From contig NC_135010.1 in assembly GCF_051020985.1 (NCBI RefSeq), positions 14,196,001 through 14,260,000 on the forward strand: DNA of 64,000 bases. The letters are read 5' to 3'. The notes under the pieces were generated by a model, which was not told where the DNA came from, did no database searches, and was given only the letters and a program-made list of their open reading frames with translations. Shown piece by piece: positions 46,061 through 57,230 of the stretch. Position numbers and translations under genes: made by a program. Position 1 is the stretch's first letter. The number at the start of each line of letters is the position of its first letter. Origin of the DNA: Nomia melanderi (taxonomy: Eukaryota; Arthropoda; Insecta; Hymenoptera; Halictidae).

Positions 46061-48880
46061 TCCCGAGTAACGGAGTTTCGCCCATCGAGGCTCGTTTTTA
46101 AAAGGTTCCCGTCGCGCGAAACATTATCCTCGTATCGGCGGTGACAGGCTGCACGCAGAAATCGAATTACGGTAATCCGCGATTTTTCAATTTCCGCGGG
46201 AATTCGCGTCGTGGTACGTGCGCCGACTAAGTGGAGGAAACGCCCCGGCGGCTGGTTCGGCCCTAGCCGGTGGCGTCAAACTATGTCGCGGTCGGCTTAT
46301 CCCTCGAAATTTCGTAGAGGGAAAACAAAGGTCCCTATTTAGGTATGATTTAATTAACGGGCAAGCCGGCGGGCGGCGCACAATAGCGGATGCGCGTGCA
46401 TAGGCGTGCTTCCCAGCCATCGTTCATAGCGCGTAGAATTAATTCTCGCCCGACAATCGGCCGCCCCGTTCTCGAAAGCTTGTCCCGAGGGTAACTCGCG
46501 AGCAGAAAAGTCACGAAGATGGCGGGCCTCCGGGACGCGTCGGGACGAGGGAGAAAGGGGGAGAGGGGACGAACGAGACGAAGGGAGAACGGGGCGTGGA
46601 GAGGAAAGTGATCGGTCTCCCCCCGAGGCTCTTCATTAACGCCTTAATTAGAGGCGAGTTCGAACGATTGTATCCGAAACGAACCTCGAATGCGCATCCC
46701 GACAACGCGCGTCCCTCTCATTAGTCTTGTCGTATTAACCGCAACCCAGGGGCTCCTATTTGCCTGTCACCCTGTGCCGGTTTCCATTGTGCGATCTCCT
46801 CTGGCCGCGCTCGCCGTCGAATTAGGTGCAAAGCTTCCTAGCCGGCGCGACGCCTCAAAATTCGACGTTCGTCCTCTCTAACGAGCGCGTAGAGATACCT
46901 AGCCGAGACCTTTTCCGTCCGCCTACCCCCCTCGCAAAAGGATGAAACGTGAACGGGCGACGGTTCAAAGATTCGCGCGGTTGCCGGGTTAAATATTTTA
47001 TCGAGTAATTATCGCCGTTTCGTGTAACGAGCTACCGAAACCTCTTTGTCGACTCGACGATTGTCGATTTTCCGGAACGAAGCCGACGGATATTTTTCGG
47101 TTAACACGATGGTTCGGTTAGTTCCATCGATAGTTCCGGGATCGCGCGACCACCCGCAAGTGGATTACGCGTGCACCTATCCGTGACGACGATTACTAAG
47201 AGTTAATTCCACGTCGGGGGCCAACTTCGCCGTTACAAAACCCTTGCCCGCCCGGGAAGTTTGTTCGCGAACTGTAATGTCCTGCTTGTTGTTCGCGGAG
47301 TGTCGATTGTATTTGCGTTAACGCGACGGAGGGGAGCGTGCGCGAGTATCGACGGGATTTTCGACTCGGTTAACGACAGTTCGATGGGAAAGGGGCTGGG
47401 AAACTGCGGGGCGTCAGGGCGTCTGGTCCGCGCGACAAGGTCGAGCGAAAACGTCACGAAGGCATCGCGCTCGGAAAAATCCGTCGCGACTCCGACGGCC
47501 GCGTCGAATTTTTCGAACGGCCTGCAGCTACACGTGTCGGTGTTCCTTTCGGTCGTCGGCAAACTGGCGTGGATGTGAAAAAAAATCGCGAAAACTCCCG
47601 TCGAGCGTTGAAACTGTCGGACAAAAACGGGGGCCCCGACGACTATTTGTTTGAAACGGTCGATCGAGCGCCGGCGAACGGAGGGAACGCGCGGGGGCCG
47701 CGTGCAGCGGGCACGGCGGACGGACAATTTGAAAAATTCCTCAGTCGATAGAAATTTTGCACTCGATGGAGCTCACCTGTTCGCGCACGCACGCACTCAC
47801 TCACGCACGCACGCGTTGCATTACGAGTGGAACGGACGCGACCCGCGCGTCGCACCGCTAATAATTCATCGGTCGGTCGGTCGATACGTCCGAGCCGAGG
47901 CCGGGAGGAGCGCGATTGATAATAACGCGGTTCGCTCCGCCGCCGAAAAACACGGAAGGGGATGAAACGGTTTTGATTCGGGATTCGTTAATCCGGAAGG
48001 GGCAGGGTAAATATTTTGCTCGGCTAACGGACAGCCGAACAATATTTTTCGAGTCGCGAACGCGTCCCCGTGAACTTCCGTGTTTTCTAATTCGGCATTA
48101 AACTTTGGTCGTTCGTGGAAAGAATCGACCAAGGACGCCGATCGTTTCGCGACAGTCGCCTGTTTACTGGGATCGGACGGTAGAGAATAGACACAGGTGG
48201 ATCGAATCGTTCTTCTAACGGAGAAGTAATTCGATAGAGTCGATCAATTACAAGCCTTCATTTATTCAACGACCGATTCTGTTCGGCGGAGGAGTTAATA
48301 ATAGCGACCTCGAGGAATCTATGGACGGATTTCACGGATAGAATTTCATTCTATCGCGGGCGAGGCCTATAAATACAGAGGAGATTCGGCAATGACACGG
48401 AACGATACGAAAACGTCTGCGGAATGAAAAGTGAACGGATAACCGGCGCGCGAGTCGGGCCACGGGAAGCGGGCCACCGTTTGAATGCTTAATAACGGAT
48501 GAAACTTTTAATATTCGTGTAACATTCAATCCAGGATTGAACGATCGCGCGCGGCAGCGACGCCACGGGACGTATCGTTATTCTCGATGGCGGCGACGAA
48601 TCAATCGATCACCCGGAAATCCGTCTTCCGATACGTTATCCCGTTGACGAACAGAAACAACAAAAAAGAAAGGAAAAAGGGAAAACGAAAGAGGGGAAAA
48701 GCTGAACGCGAGAAAATCGAGCAGAGAGACGCCGGTAGTTGTTTTCGTGCGGGTATCACGTGCGATCCGTGAAATTATGCCCGCGGTGCGCGCACGTCGG
48801 CCGTGACGACGCGGACGTTCGCATAATCGAACGGGGGAGGACGGTCGTTCCGCGCGCGGAACGACAGCGGTGGCCACCGC

Positions 48881-48945
48881 CGCGTAAAGCGAGCCAGTTG
48901 GGATGCAAATCTTCGTGCCGTTTTGCATTTCGTCGTCATCCGGCC
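48881..48945. other. Hairpin motif, first copy of a duplicated pair
   Basis: GGGATGCAAATCTTCG followed by TTTTGCATTTCGTC can fold with GATGCAAA pairing to TTTGCATT around a loop of about 11 bases. A related segment with the same flanking order lies at 49480-49545. The left arm includes the POU octamer ATGCAAAT. Class and function are unknown. Confidence 0.45.
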
Positions 48946-49479
48946 GGCCGGGGGACCGCCGGTGCGAGAGACCGTTACAGAGGGGTGTCCCGGGCATCGA
49001 TGACATCGCGAAGGACGCGCCATTGTTCGGCGAGCCGTGATCATCGATAAGACCGTCGCGGCCGGGGAGAGCGAGCGGCGAGAAGCGGCGGGAGGCGCGA
49101 CAGCGCGGGTGTCGCCGCTGGAAAAAGAGGGATATCCGCGCGCGAGGAAGAAAAGCGGGACCGTTAAAACGCAATTACGCGGCTGGAACGTCGAAAAAAC
49201 GAGCAACAAGTATCCCGGCCAGAGGCGGGAGGCGAGGGAGAGAAAAAAAAGTATCGACGCGACGCGGCGTCGTCGCGAAAAACGCGGCGGCGCCGATGTG
49301 GGATGGCCGCGGTAATTGCGAGCACCGCCGGTGCCGAGGAACCGCGGGGCGGAACGAAATAATTCTCGGCCGGAAAACAAAAGGGGCGGCTGGCCGGTGT
49401 GCGGCGGGGGGGTGCCGGGGTGGCGGCGGAAAATCCGAAATACGAGTAGGAAGCGCCGTTAGCCCCGTGAGCGCGCGAT

Positions 49480-49545
49480 CGCGGAAAGCAAGGCAAATGG
49501 GATGTAAATCTTGGTTCGCTTTGCATTATGTCATTCCGGTTGCGG
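49480..49545. other. Hairpin motif, second copy of a duplicated pair
   Basis: GGGATGTAAATCTTGG followed by CTTTGCATTATGTC repeats the first copy in order and spacing. The C-to-T change in the left arm still allows a G-T (G-U) pair with the unchanged right arm, so the fold is kept. Confidence 0.45.
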
Positions 49546-50903
49546 AGGTGAAACGGTCGTAAAGCGTGGGCGGCGGCGTGGCGCAGCCGCAGGATTATGA
49601 GAGAGAACGACGCGAGGCCGGCGCCGGCTTTTACGAGCAGCTACACGTCTCCGCGTGAAAATCCGGCCTGCAGCCGGTGGTTACGCGACCGTTCGCCGAC
49701 GAACCGAACCGTCACGAGCCCCGAATCGTCCGTCCGACGCGCGACGGTTCGTCCGCGAACCCCCGGTTTTTCAATTATCGCCTCGTATTCCGCCGATTCG
49801 CGAACGGTCGGGCCGATTTCCTTTCGCCGCGCGAGCGTCGTCGATTCCCGGAAATACACGGCTATTTTATATCTGCCGAGCAGCCATCGATTCGCGTTTT
49901 ACGCCTCGTCCCGCCGCGAGCGCGGCGCACCGTTCGCCGCAACCTCGACCGATATCCCCGTCGAACCGGGAACGGAGCGATTCGATTTCTCCAACGAGCC
50001 TCCCGCCGGAACGGACGGACACTTCGAAGCCGCGGAATGTCGCGCGTCCTCGAATTGTTTCGATAAATTTTTCCGCGGGCCTTTCCACGGGATCTAACCG
50101 GCGACTTTAAGGCCCGGCGCGTCGCTAAAGAACGTGTTTTATATTTATCGTCCGGCAATAACGTCCGTTTCATTTTATACACGGGAACCGGGCCGGGGGG
50201 AGAGGGAAGAAGGAGAAGGTCGTTTCCGGAGAACGCTCGCGGCAGTTTTCATCCCGCTCGATTTTCCGAACGCCATCGCCGGTCGCCGGCGCGTTCACGC
50301 GGAAACCGAACTGTCGCGCGTTACGTTCTTGTCTCGGCCGGAATGTCCCCTATACCGGGTAGTCTACGACGTTCTCCTTTAAGGTAAACGGAAACTCGCG
50401 GCGACGTCGATATCCGGGCAGCGTGTGTGCGCAGAGTTATCCCCGCCGCGTACCGGGGATCGCTCGCGGTGTCGTTTGATCCGAGAAGTCGAACGATTCG
50501 CGCGAGTTCTTAACGATTCCGACTTAATAGCCGTCGGCGGGGGGAGAGGGAACGAAAATCGACCGAGAGGAACGACGCGCACGGGACCGCGAAAATCCCA
50601 TTGTGGAATATTCGAACAAAACGCGCGCGCCTCGCTTAGCGAAACCGTCAAAGGGCAATTACAACAATGGCTCGGTTCGGCTACAGAGAACCGGGGAACG
50701 ATGATGGATCCGGTCGCCACCGTACACCGGCCGGAACAAAAGGAACGAATTAAAACGCGCGCGATGGAGGGTCGCCGAATTAAAATGTACAAGGTGTGAT
50801 CAAAAAGTCCGGGGGAACAAAGTTCGCAAAGCGGCGCGAACGCAGCTTTAAAATTAATTATTACTCGAAATTGTGGAAACTCGGTGGATTTATGGAATCG
50901 GCA

Positions 50904-50960
50904 AGAGAGAGGGAGAGAAAGAGAAAGAGAAGAGAGAGAGAGAGAGAGAGAGTGAGAGAG
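50904..50960 (+). repeat. (GA)n microsatellite
   Basis: GA-rich tract of about 57 bp with GAAA and GTGA interruptions. Confidence 0.9.
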
Positions 50961-51774
50961 AATGATATTCGCAAATTTCAGTTCAAGTCCCTTGTGTGGC
51001 GTTGCGCGAGCTACGCGCTCCAGTTCTTTTTCATCGCGCCGCGCACGAAGAGTCGAATTGCCGGTGACAATCCGGTGATCGCGCAACCGGGACTCGCTTA
51101 TTACCGGAGCGGACCGATTAAAACGGAATTAATACGCGTTCCCGGCTCGAGTTCGATTACGCGGAAGCGTATTTTCAGCGGGATTCGGGTAAATTTCATT
51201 CCCCGCGATTATTCTCGGTGCGCGCGTAGGCGGCGCGACTCTTGGCCTCTTCGGAGCTGACCGGCGAGATCGGTCCGTGCGATTCGGGGACAAAATTCCC
51301 GGCGATATTCGCCGGCGTTCGTTGTTCTCGCCGGATCGAAAAACGCCCCGGCGGCTTTCCGGCGCCGGAAAAATGCGGACCCGGTGTTTTTCCGCGCCCG
51401 CTCGCTCGCTCGCCGGATGCTGCTTTTGAAATTCGACAAAACCGGTGTTTACTGTGACGCGTTTCAAAGATGAAAACAGAAACGCGGAAAAGTGTCGACC
51501 GCCGTTCGCTCCGCCCGCGACTGTTGACGTTGCTTTCCAAGATGGAATTGCACGGATTCGGGATCACGGGCGGCGACGTTTTCATCGGATTTTCGATCGC
51601 CAATCCATTCGCGACTGTGCCGGCGGAATGGGCCAACCGGCCCGGACACTTCGCTTTGTCTGGAGCCCCTCTATTGAATCGTCTGTTCGTGTGCGACAGA
51701 CGTTATAAGGCCAACCGACAAAAATCAAAGTAGCCCGCTACGCCCGACGTATCGATACATTGTTACGGAGCGGA

Positions 51775-51953
51775 TTAACTCTTTGCGGTCGAACGCCGTA
51801 ACGACCTCGAGTACCGATATCTACAATCGACATCCGCCAACGTGTAATTCCATTGTTCGAACACCGAGATCTCTTCTAATATTTCACCCCGTAGCTCAGT
51901 CTCTAGGAACAGCTTTCAGCAGTTCCAGAGATCCTCCGTGCGCAAAGGGTCAA
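51775..51953 (+). mobile_element. MITE of the K/L subfamily (copy K)
   Basis: The left end is TTAACTCTTTGCGGTCGAACGCCG and the right end GCGCAAAGGGTCAA, an imperfect inverted repeat. A short hairpin, GCCGT with ACGAC around a single A, sits at 51795-51805. Copy L shares the left end and hairpin position. The phrase GTAGCTCAGT inside it looks like a tRNA A box but has no partner. Confidence 0.7.
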
Positions 51954-52941
51954 ACAGCTCTCCCCGTTCGCGCGAGCATCTCGAAGCACGATCCATCGAG
52001 CAACCAGTGATAGCGAGCAATGGGGCCGCAAGCACGATTCACGGGACGCTTGGTGGGTTTCATTAAAGCTCACGGAACCGGTATAAGGACACACGTCCCC
52101 GGAGGAAACGGCGCGCGGACGTAAGGAGGCCGGGGCCGGAGGGAGAGGGTGGTCGTAGGATTTCTGCTCCGAGAGTACGCAATGTTTACACGAGCGAGTG
52201 GACAGCCCGGCGCTTTCGCCGGCGATGAATGCGCATTACGACGCCGGCCGACGCATTAAACTGTAACGACCCGCGAGGAGGACGGTCGGTGGACGGGACT
52301 CGACCGCAGCCAGGACGACGAGTCGGAAGACGCTCGGATCCGAGTGGCCTGCTCGCTTTGCGGACAGATCCTTCGAGAACAATGTTCGAATACGCTCCGG
52401 ACGAGACACCGTCGGACCCCGTGTCCTTCCTCCCAACTTTCACTGTCCGCCCTCTCATAAACATTCCTGCGAGCACCGATAGTTCGGGAACGCGAAGTTC
52501 TTGAACCTCTGTAGCCGGCGAAATCCCTGTCATGAATCGTTCGAGGGCTCGAACATCGGCGGGGCCGGCACCGAAACACGTTGACGTTAACACGGAGAAG
52601 AAGTCCGGAGGGTTAACTGGATAAGTTCTCGCGAGGAATAACGAACCCCGAGCGCTCGCAGAGTTACGGCTTAGCCGGTTGCACGATCGCCTCCACTCGA
52701 ACGAGGAAGAGGCAAGATTGCGAAGTGACGAGGCACGATCGACGTACGTGCCACGAACCACAATTTTCTGAATTGGCTGTTCGATGCCGGACGACCGCCG
52801 GTTGGCCGGCCCCGCCGTTATCCTTCGGCGAGAGCACCGTCGGCCGATTGACGAATTCAGCCCTGGAGAACCGGCGTCTAGCGGACCCTCGCCGGTCGGG
52901 TTACGCGTAATGCGATTGAGTTACGTGGCTGCGGGTACATG

Positions 52942-53563
52942 TACGGGGTGCCTCCTAAATCGTGCTACCAGAAGGAAGCGGAGGAATTAGCTGAATGCGT
53001 ATAATAGAATGTTCTTGTAGGCTTCTCTCGCGAGATGAACTTGGAAGGTTTATTCGATATACACTTCTTCTGACGAGGTCATTCAAATCTGTGATTGAAC
53101 GAAACCTTATGCGTCACAGTATATATGCCTCTTTTGATTGGTATATTATATACTTTAATGTACACAAGGTCTCATTCGAGAATAGATTTTTATATCTAGT
53201 CCTCTGCTTCTAATAAGTGAAAGTGGCGAGCCATAGACAGACGTATTAATCGACTCTAATTTAACCCTTTGCGGTCGAATGCCATAATGGCGACTCCAAG
53301 CTTTGATATCTAAATTCGAAAGCTGCGAATAATTTAATTGTTCAGATAACGAGAGATAGATACGTGGTTTTTTTTCTAGTGTTTGAGACTTTGATAGATA
53401 ACTCAACATTTTCGTGGACAAGTTCTCATAAGTTTCAAAAAGTCCCGAGCGCAAAGTTAACAGTACGGCCGACAGTTTTCCATCGCGTGAAAGAATATTA
53501 CTCTATATTCTCGAGTTCCGTGGAACACTTTTGTTCTGAGCTGCACGATTCCGGACACCCTGT
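52942..53563 (+). mobile_element. TA-flanked inverted-repeat element with ACAGGGTG-type ends, host to a nested MITE
   Basis: The left end reads TACGGGGTGCC and continues to AAATCGTGCTACCAG. The right end, read inward on the minus strand, reads TACAGGGTGTCC and continues to GAATCGTGCAGCTCAG. The ends match over about 25 bp with small gaps, and both begin with TA, the target of Tc1/mariner-like elements. The interior is AT-rich with no transposase-length ORF, so this is a non-autonomous copy. MITE copy L lies inside it, so this element is the older of the two. Confidence 0.6.
53262..53460 (+). mobile_element. MITE of the K/L subfamily nested in another element (copy L)
   Basis: TTAACCCTTTGCGGTCG at the left and CGAGCGCAAAGTTAA at the right, with intact TTAA on both sides. 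A perfect hairpin, GCCAT with ATGGC around a single A, lies at 53281-53291, the same offset as in copy K. The interior is AT-rich with a T8 run and no ORF. Confidence 0.75.
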
Positions 53564-54455
53564 AGAAGGCGCGCGCATATACACACAGGTACCCAGCGCC
53601 ATTATATCGTCCTAGAACCCTTTGGGAAATTGTCTATGGCGGCGCGGCGGGCCTCGATCAACCGTGAAATGTAGTCTGATACGCATTACCGTGGGTTCGC
53701 CATCGTGCCCCGTTATGCGCTCACCGCGACCCCGGCGCAGCGCCGCTGGCTGCGACCTCCGCGCGGCCCCGAGACCGAGACCTCGGTCTTCGTGGTGCAC
53801 GACGGGCCACTTCCGAGCAAGAGTCCGCTCGGCCGGGCATCGCGTAATTTTTGGTTAATTGAAATCGCTAATCCCACGAATTGGGCCGGGCTTAATCCGG
53901 CCGCCGCACGGCGAATCGCGCTTAACTATCGGCGGGTCTGCGGGGCCGACGGTGAGGCTAATAGATTGTTGCGTTGGGATTTCGGTGGCGCGCGCGCGCG
54001 CGCTTACTTTCTCAACGGCCGGTCGCGGTGGCCAGAGAGAGCCCCGGCTGGCGAATATTATTAACGGCGCGAACGATAAAATCGCGGCGTTCGCGGTTCG
54101 AACATCCTGTCCGCGGGACTTGGATATTTAAACCGGGAACTTCGGGCGAAGTGTACATCGTTAAAGTGATCCCCAACGGTCGTAGGAACATCAGCGGGCT
54201 GGAATTTATTGCGTCGGGGGTCCGGAAACGGACCGTTTAGTGGCGATTCTCAGGCCAAGTTTCCGTCGTTACGACGCTGCCGGTTGTCGGCGGCCCGGGG
54301 AAACGGCGGGACGGGCTCGGCCGGAATGGAACGAAATGAAATTTCATTTCGACCGCGAGGACCAGCCCCCGAAATATCGATCACCCTCGCCGCGAGTGCG
54401 GGGAATCCGCTCGGCGAGTACGCGGTGACGAAAGTTTGCCCGAGTCCTCGAGAAA

Positions 54456-54560
54456 CTCTCTCTCTCTCTCTCTCTCTTACTCTCCAACTATCTCTCTCTC
54501 TCTCTCTCTGTTTCTCTGTCTTTCTCTCTGTTTCTCTCTATCCGTGTCTCTCTCCGTCTC
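54456..54560 (+). repeat. (CT)n microsatellite
   Basis: CT-rich tract with GTTT, ATCC and GTCT interruptions. It is followed by a CCGCAG that could look like a splice acceptor, but no convincing exon follows. Confidence 0.9.
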
Positions 54561-54974
54561 TGCCCCGCAGCTGGCCCGTCGCGCGGAATAAAAACACGCG
54601 GCGTTAAGAGTTCGAAGGGCGGGACGAACTGCGGAAACAGGGGCGAGGTAGAAAACGTTCTTCTTCTCTCGTCGCGAAAGTTTCGCCGTGGCGTGGGGTT
54701 AGTTCTGCCCTATGAAATCGTCCTCGGAGGAACTTTATCAGGGACGCGCCATCTTTCAGCGGGCCCGTATAACGGCGTTATACGGCCGGCGTTAGGAGAG
54801 ATAGGTGAAGCGAGAATGATTCACGAGCGACGGAAATAGAACTATGACCGTTTCTCGACCCCGTGTGCTAGCTCTCTCGAGCTCGCTCCTCTCTCGAGGG
54901 CCGACCAAGAGAGCCCTGAAGAGCCCGTAAGACGACCGCCGGTGTAGTACGAGGCCGAACCACCTCCCGCTTCC

Positions 54975-55037
54975 AAAAAAAAAAAGAACAGAGAACAAAA
55001 AGCGAAAAAAAAACAAAAAAAAACAGAAAAACGAAAG
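54975..55037 (+). repeat. A-rich tract
   Basis: Three A runs of about 8-11 bases linked by GAACAGAG and AGCG. It could be the tail of an old retroposed sequence, but I found no flanking duplication. Confidence 0.7.
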
Positions 55038-55708
55038 AATGAGAAAGCTCGCGCACCTTTTCCACCCAAGCGAATATCCGCGCGTTCGAGCTTGCTATTC
55101 TCGCGCCCTCGGGTCTCGGCTTCGGCGATCCCTTCGATCGATTCGGCCTCGAACACGCGAGCACCGAGAGAACGTTGCCTTTAAAAATCAACTCTCGCTG
55201 CCTCTTCCAATCGCGAGCCTCGACGAACGTTTCCGAGGGTTCGAAAGTTTGCTTCAACGACGAATGAATCTGTTTTCGGAAGATAACGAATTAAGTCGCA
55301 CGCCTAACGCGCTTCGCGTCGCTCGATAAGAGAGAGGGACATTTTGAGGGGAGGGTCGCGCCGAATGCCGAATCCGAATCGAGCGAAGAGCGAATCGCCG
55401 AAACCCCGAACACTAACGATGGTTCCCTGGTGAAAATTAATGGGCTTCTCTTCTTCACGCTAACTCAAGATATGGATAAGTTCTCTTCGTTCGCCGAGGA
55501 CGTGACGCTCGCCCGCTTCTAGCGCATCTAGCGGCACTGTCAAGGTAAATTAACGATTAACTGTCTCTTTTCTACGCTAACGTGCGCTCGCATTCGATTA
55601 ACGGGCCTCTCGTTTTCCCGCTTGCCGAATAATCGCACTCGACGTCGCTGCGCTAATCTCTGAATTAACCGGCCTGTCGAATTCTCTGGACGGAGACCCT
55701 TTCACCTG

Positions 55709-55904
55709 TCAACCTTTTAGCTGCGGGACTACCTGCGACACTATACAGAATCTCAAACTAACAGAATTGTCCATCGTGCAATTACGATTACTCTATGATA
55801 CACGCAACTATCCGTAACGAAGAATTCTGCCGTTACGGTAACGTCCCATTCAAAAGGACGACACGCGAAAGCCACTGCAGTGGCGTTGGTAGCTAAAAAG
55901 TTAA
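55709..55904 (+). mobile_element. TTAA-type MITE, third subfamily (copy M)
   Basis: The left boundary is TCAACCTTTTAGCT and the right boundary AGCTAAAAAGTTAA, a near-perfect 10-bp inverted repeat with one degraded TTAA. A weak hairpin, GCGGG with CCTGC, lies at 55723-55736. Length (196 bp) and architecture match the other copies, but the end sequence is distinct. Confidence 0.6.
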
Positions 55905-56291
55905 ACTGCGGCGTCGCACGGGAAGCCTCTGTCCAGACAATTTCCAGGCGCACCGAGCGCGACAAAGACTAACCATCGATCTTCCTGGCGTTGTTATGCT
56001 TGCAGCTTGCACATCGGGACATTCATCGTGTTTTGTTTTGTTGTAGCCTCACCCACATCCCATCCCCGTACCATCCGTTCAGGTTCCTACGTACGCGTCC
56101 TCGTCTTCTTCGCTCTCCTCGGGCTCTCGATCCCCGTCCCTCGGACAGCCTGATTTTCTCGAGGGTTCGCGGTTCATCGTTCGCCGCGCCCTTCCGTCGT
56201 TCGCGCCACCAGCCCACACCCTTCCCGTCCCCGTTCTACGCCCTCTGCGTTCCCAGTACCCCCTATTTCTACTTCTACCATCGCTACTTCT

Positions 56292-56294
56292 TCT

Positions 56295-56336
<42 letters not shown>
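56292..56336 (+). repeat. (TCG)n trinucleotide tract
   Basis: About 14 TCG units. It would encode poly-Ser, poly-Val or poly-Arg depending on frame. A strong donor-like GTAAGC follows at 56397; see findings. Confidence 0.9.
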
Positions 56337-57045
56337 TTGGCGTCACCTCGAGTCGAGCTTGCGACGAACGTCCGGCCACGCCATCGATTCCCACAGGTAA
56401 GCGACACCGCGTTGCGTTCCGCTGGATCGCGTCGAGATCCATCGCCGCGGAAATTAACCACGCGGATTCGTTTCTCGTCGATGATACGGAAATGTTAGCC
56501 GGCCGCCTCGGCGGAAGTTATTCCCGGATTAATAAACGCGGAACCCGATGTGTAATATCCAGCGGGCTATCCCCGGAGTCCTTAGATAGCGCATCGCAGA
56601 GGAACGCGCGGAGGATTGGTCGTTTCGCGAGAGGGAACTCGGAGACCGACGAAAGTGGGCCGGGGGTGGGACGCCGGGGAAAGAGTGCCCTGGGATATGA
56701 GGTTCGCGATATCCGTGCCGGAGCTCTTTCCTAACTCGCTGCAACCTCTGCACCGTGGAAAAAGGCTGCTGCCCGGGGAAAAAACCGGAGCCCGAAACGC
56801 GAGCTCGAACGCCTCGCGAGGTAAAAACTCGCAACGATCGTCGGGGAGAAATCGTTGCCGCGATGCTGGGAAGAGGCCTCGGGAAATCCAGCTAAGCCTG
56901 TGGCTGTTACACCGACGCCGTCGTGAACTCGCATCGTGGGAAATACGGAGCGATCGTTTCGTATCGTTATTTTCATTGAAATAGTTCTCCGAAATATCGA
57001 TCGACGCGTGTAATACAAGTTCTATTTTAAAGGACCGTTACAGAT

Positions 57046-57230
57046 TTGGTATCGGAGTTCTTATTATTGTCTAGTTACTCTAGTTAATTCGAATCGACAC
57101 CGATTTTTGCGTTGTAACTCGAAAGTAACGCTTCGGTATCGGTGTTCTTATCATTGTCTAGTCACTCCAGTTAAATATTCGATTCGACACCGATTTTTGC
57201 ATCGTTGAAAGTAACGCTTCGATATCGACG
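57046..57230 (+). repeat. Tandem repeat with an 87-bp period, two units and a partial third
   Basis: Units begin GGTATCGG near 57048 and 57135, and a third starts as GATATCG near 57221. Each contains TTCTTAT, ATTGTCTAGT, a GACACCGATTTTTGC word and GAAAGTAACGC. The copies differ at scattered positions and by a small indel. GGTATCGG and CGACACCGAT within a unit are partly inverted relative to each other. Confidence 0.85.

Noticed and set aside
51888..51905. tRNA-like A box (GTAGCTCAGT)
   Set aside because: It lies inside MITE copy K and has no B box, acceptor stem or anticodon arm around it.
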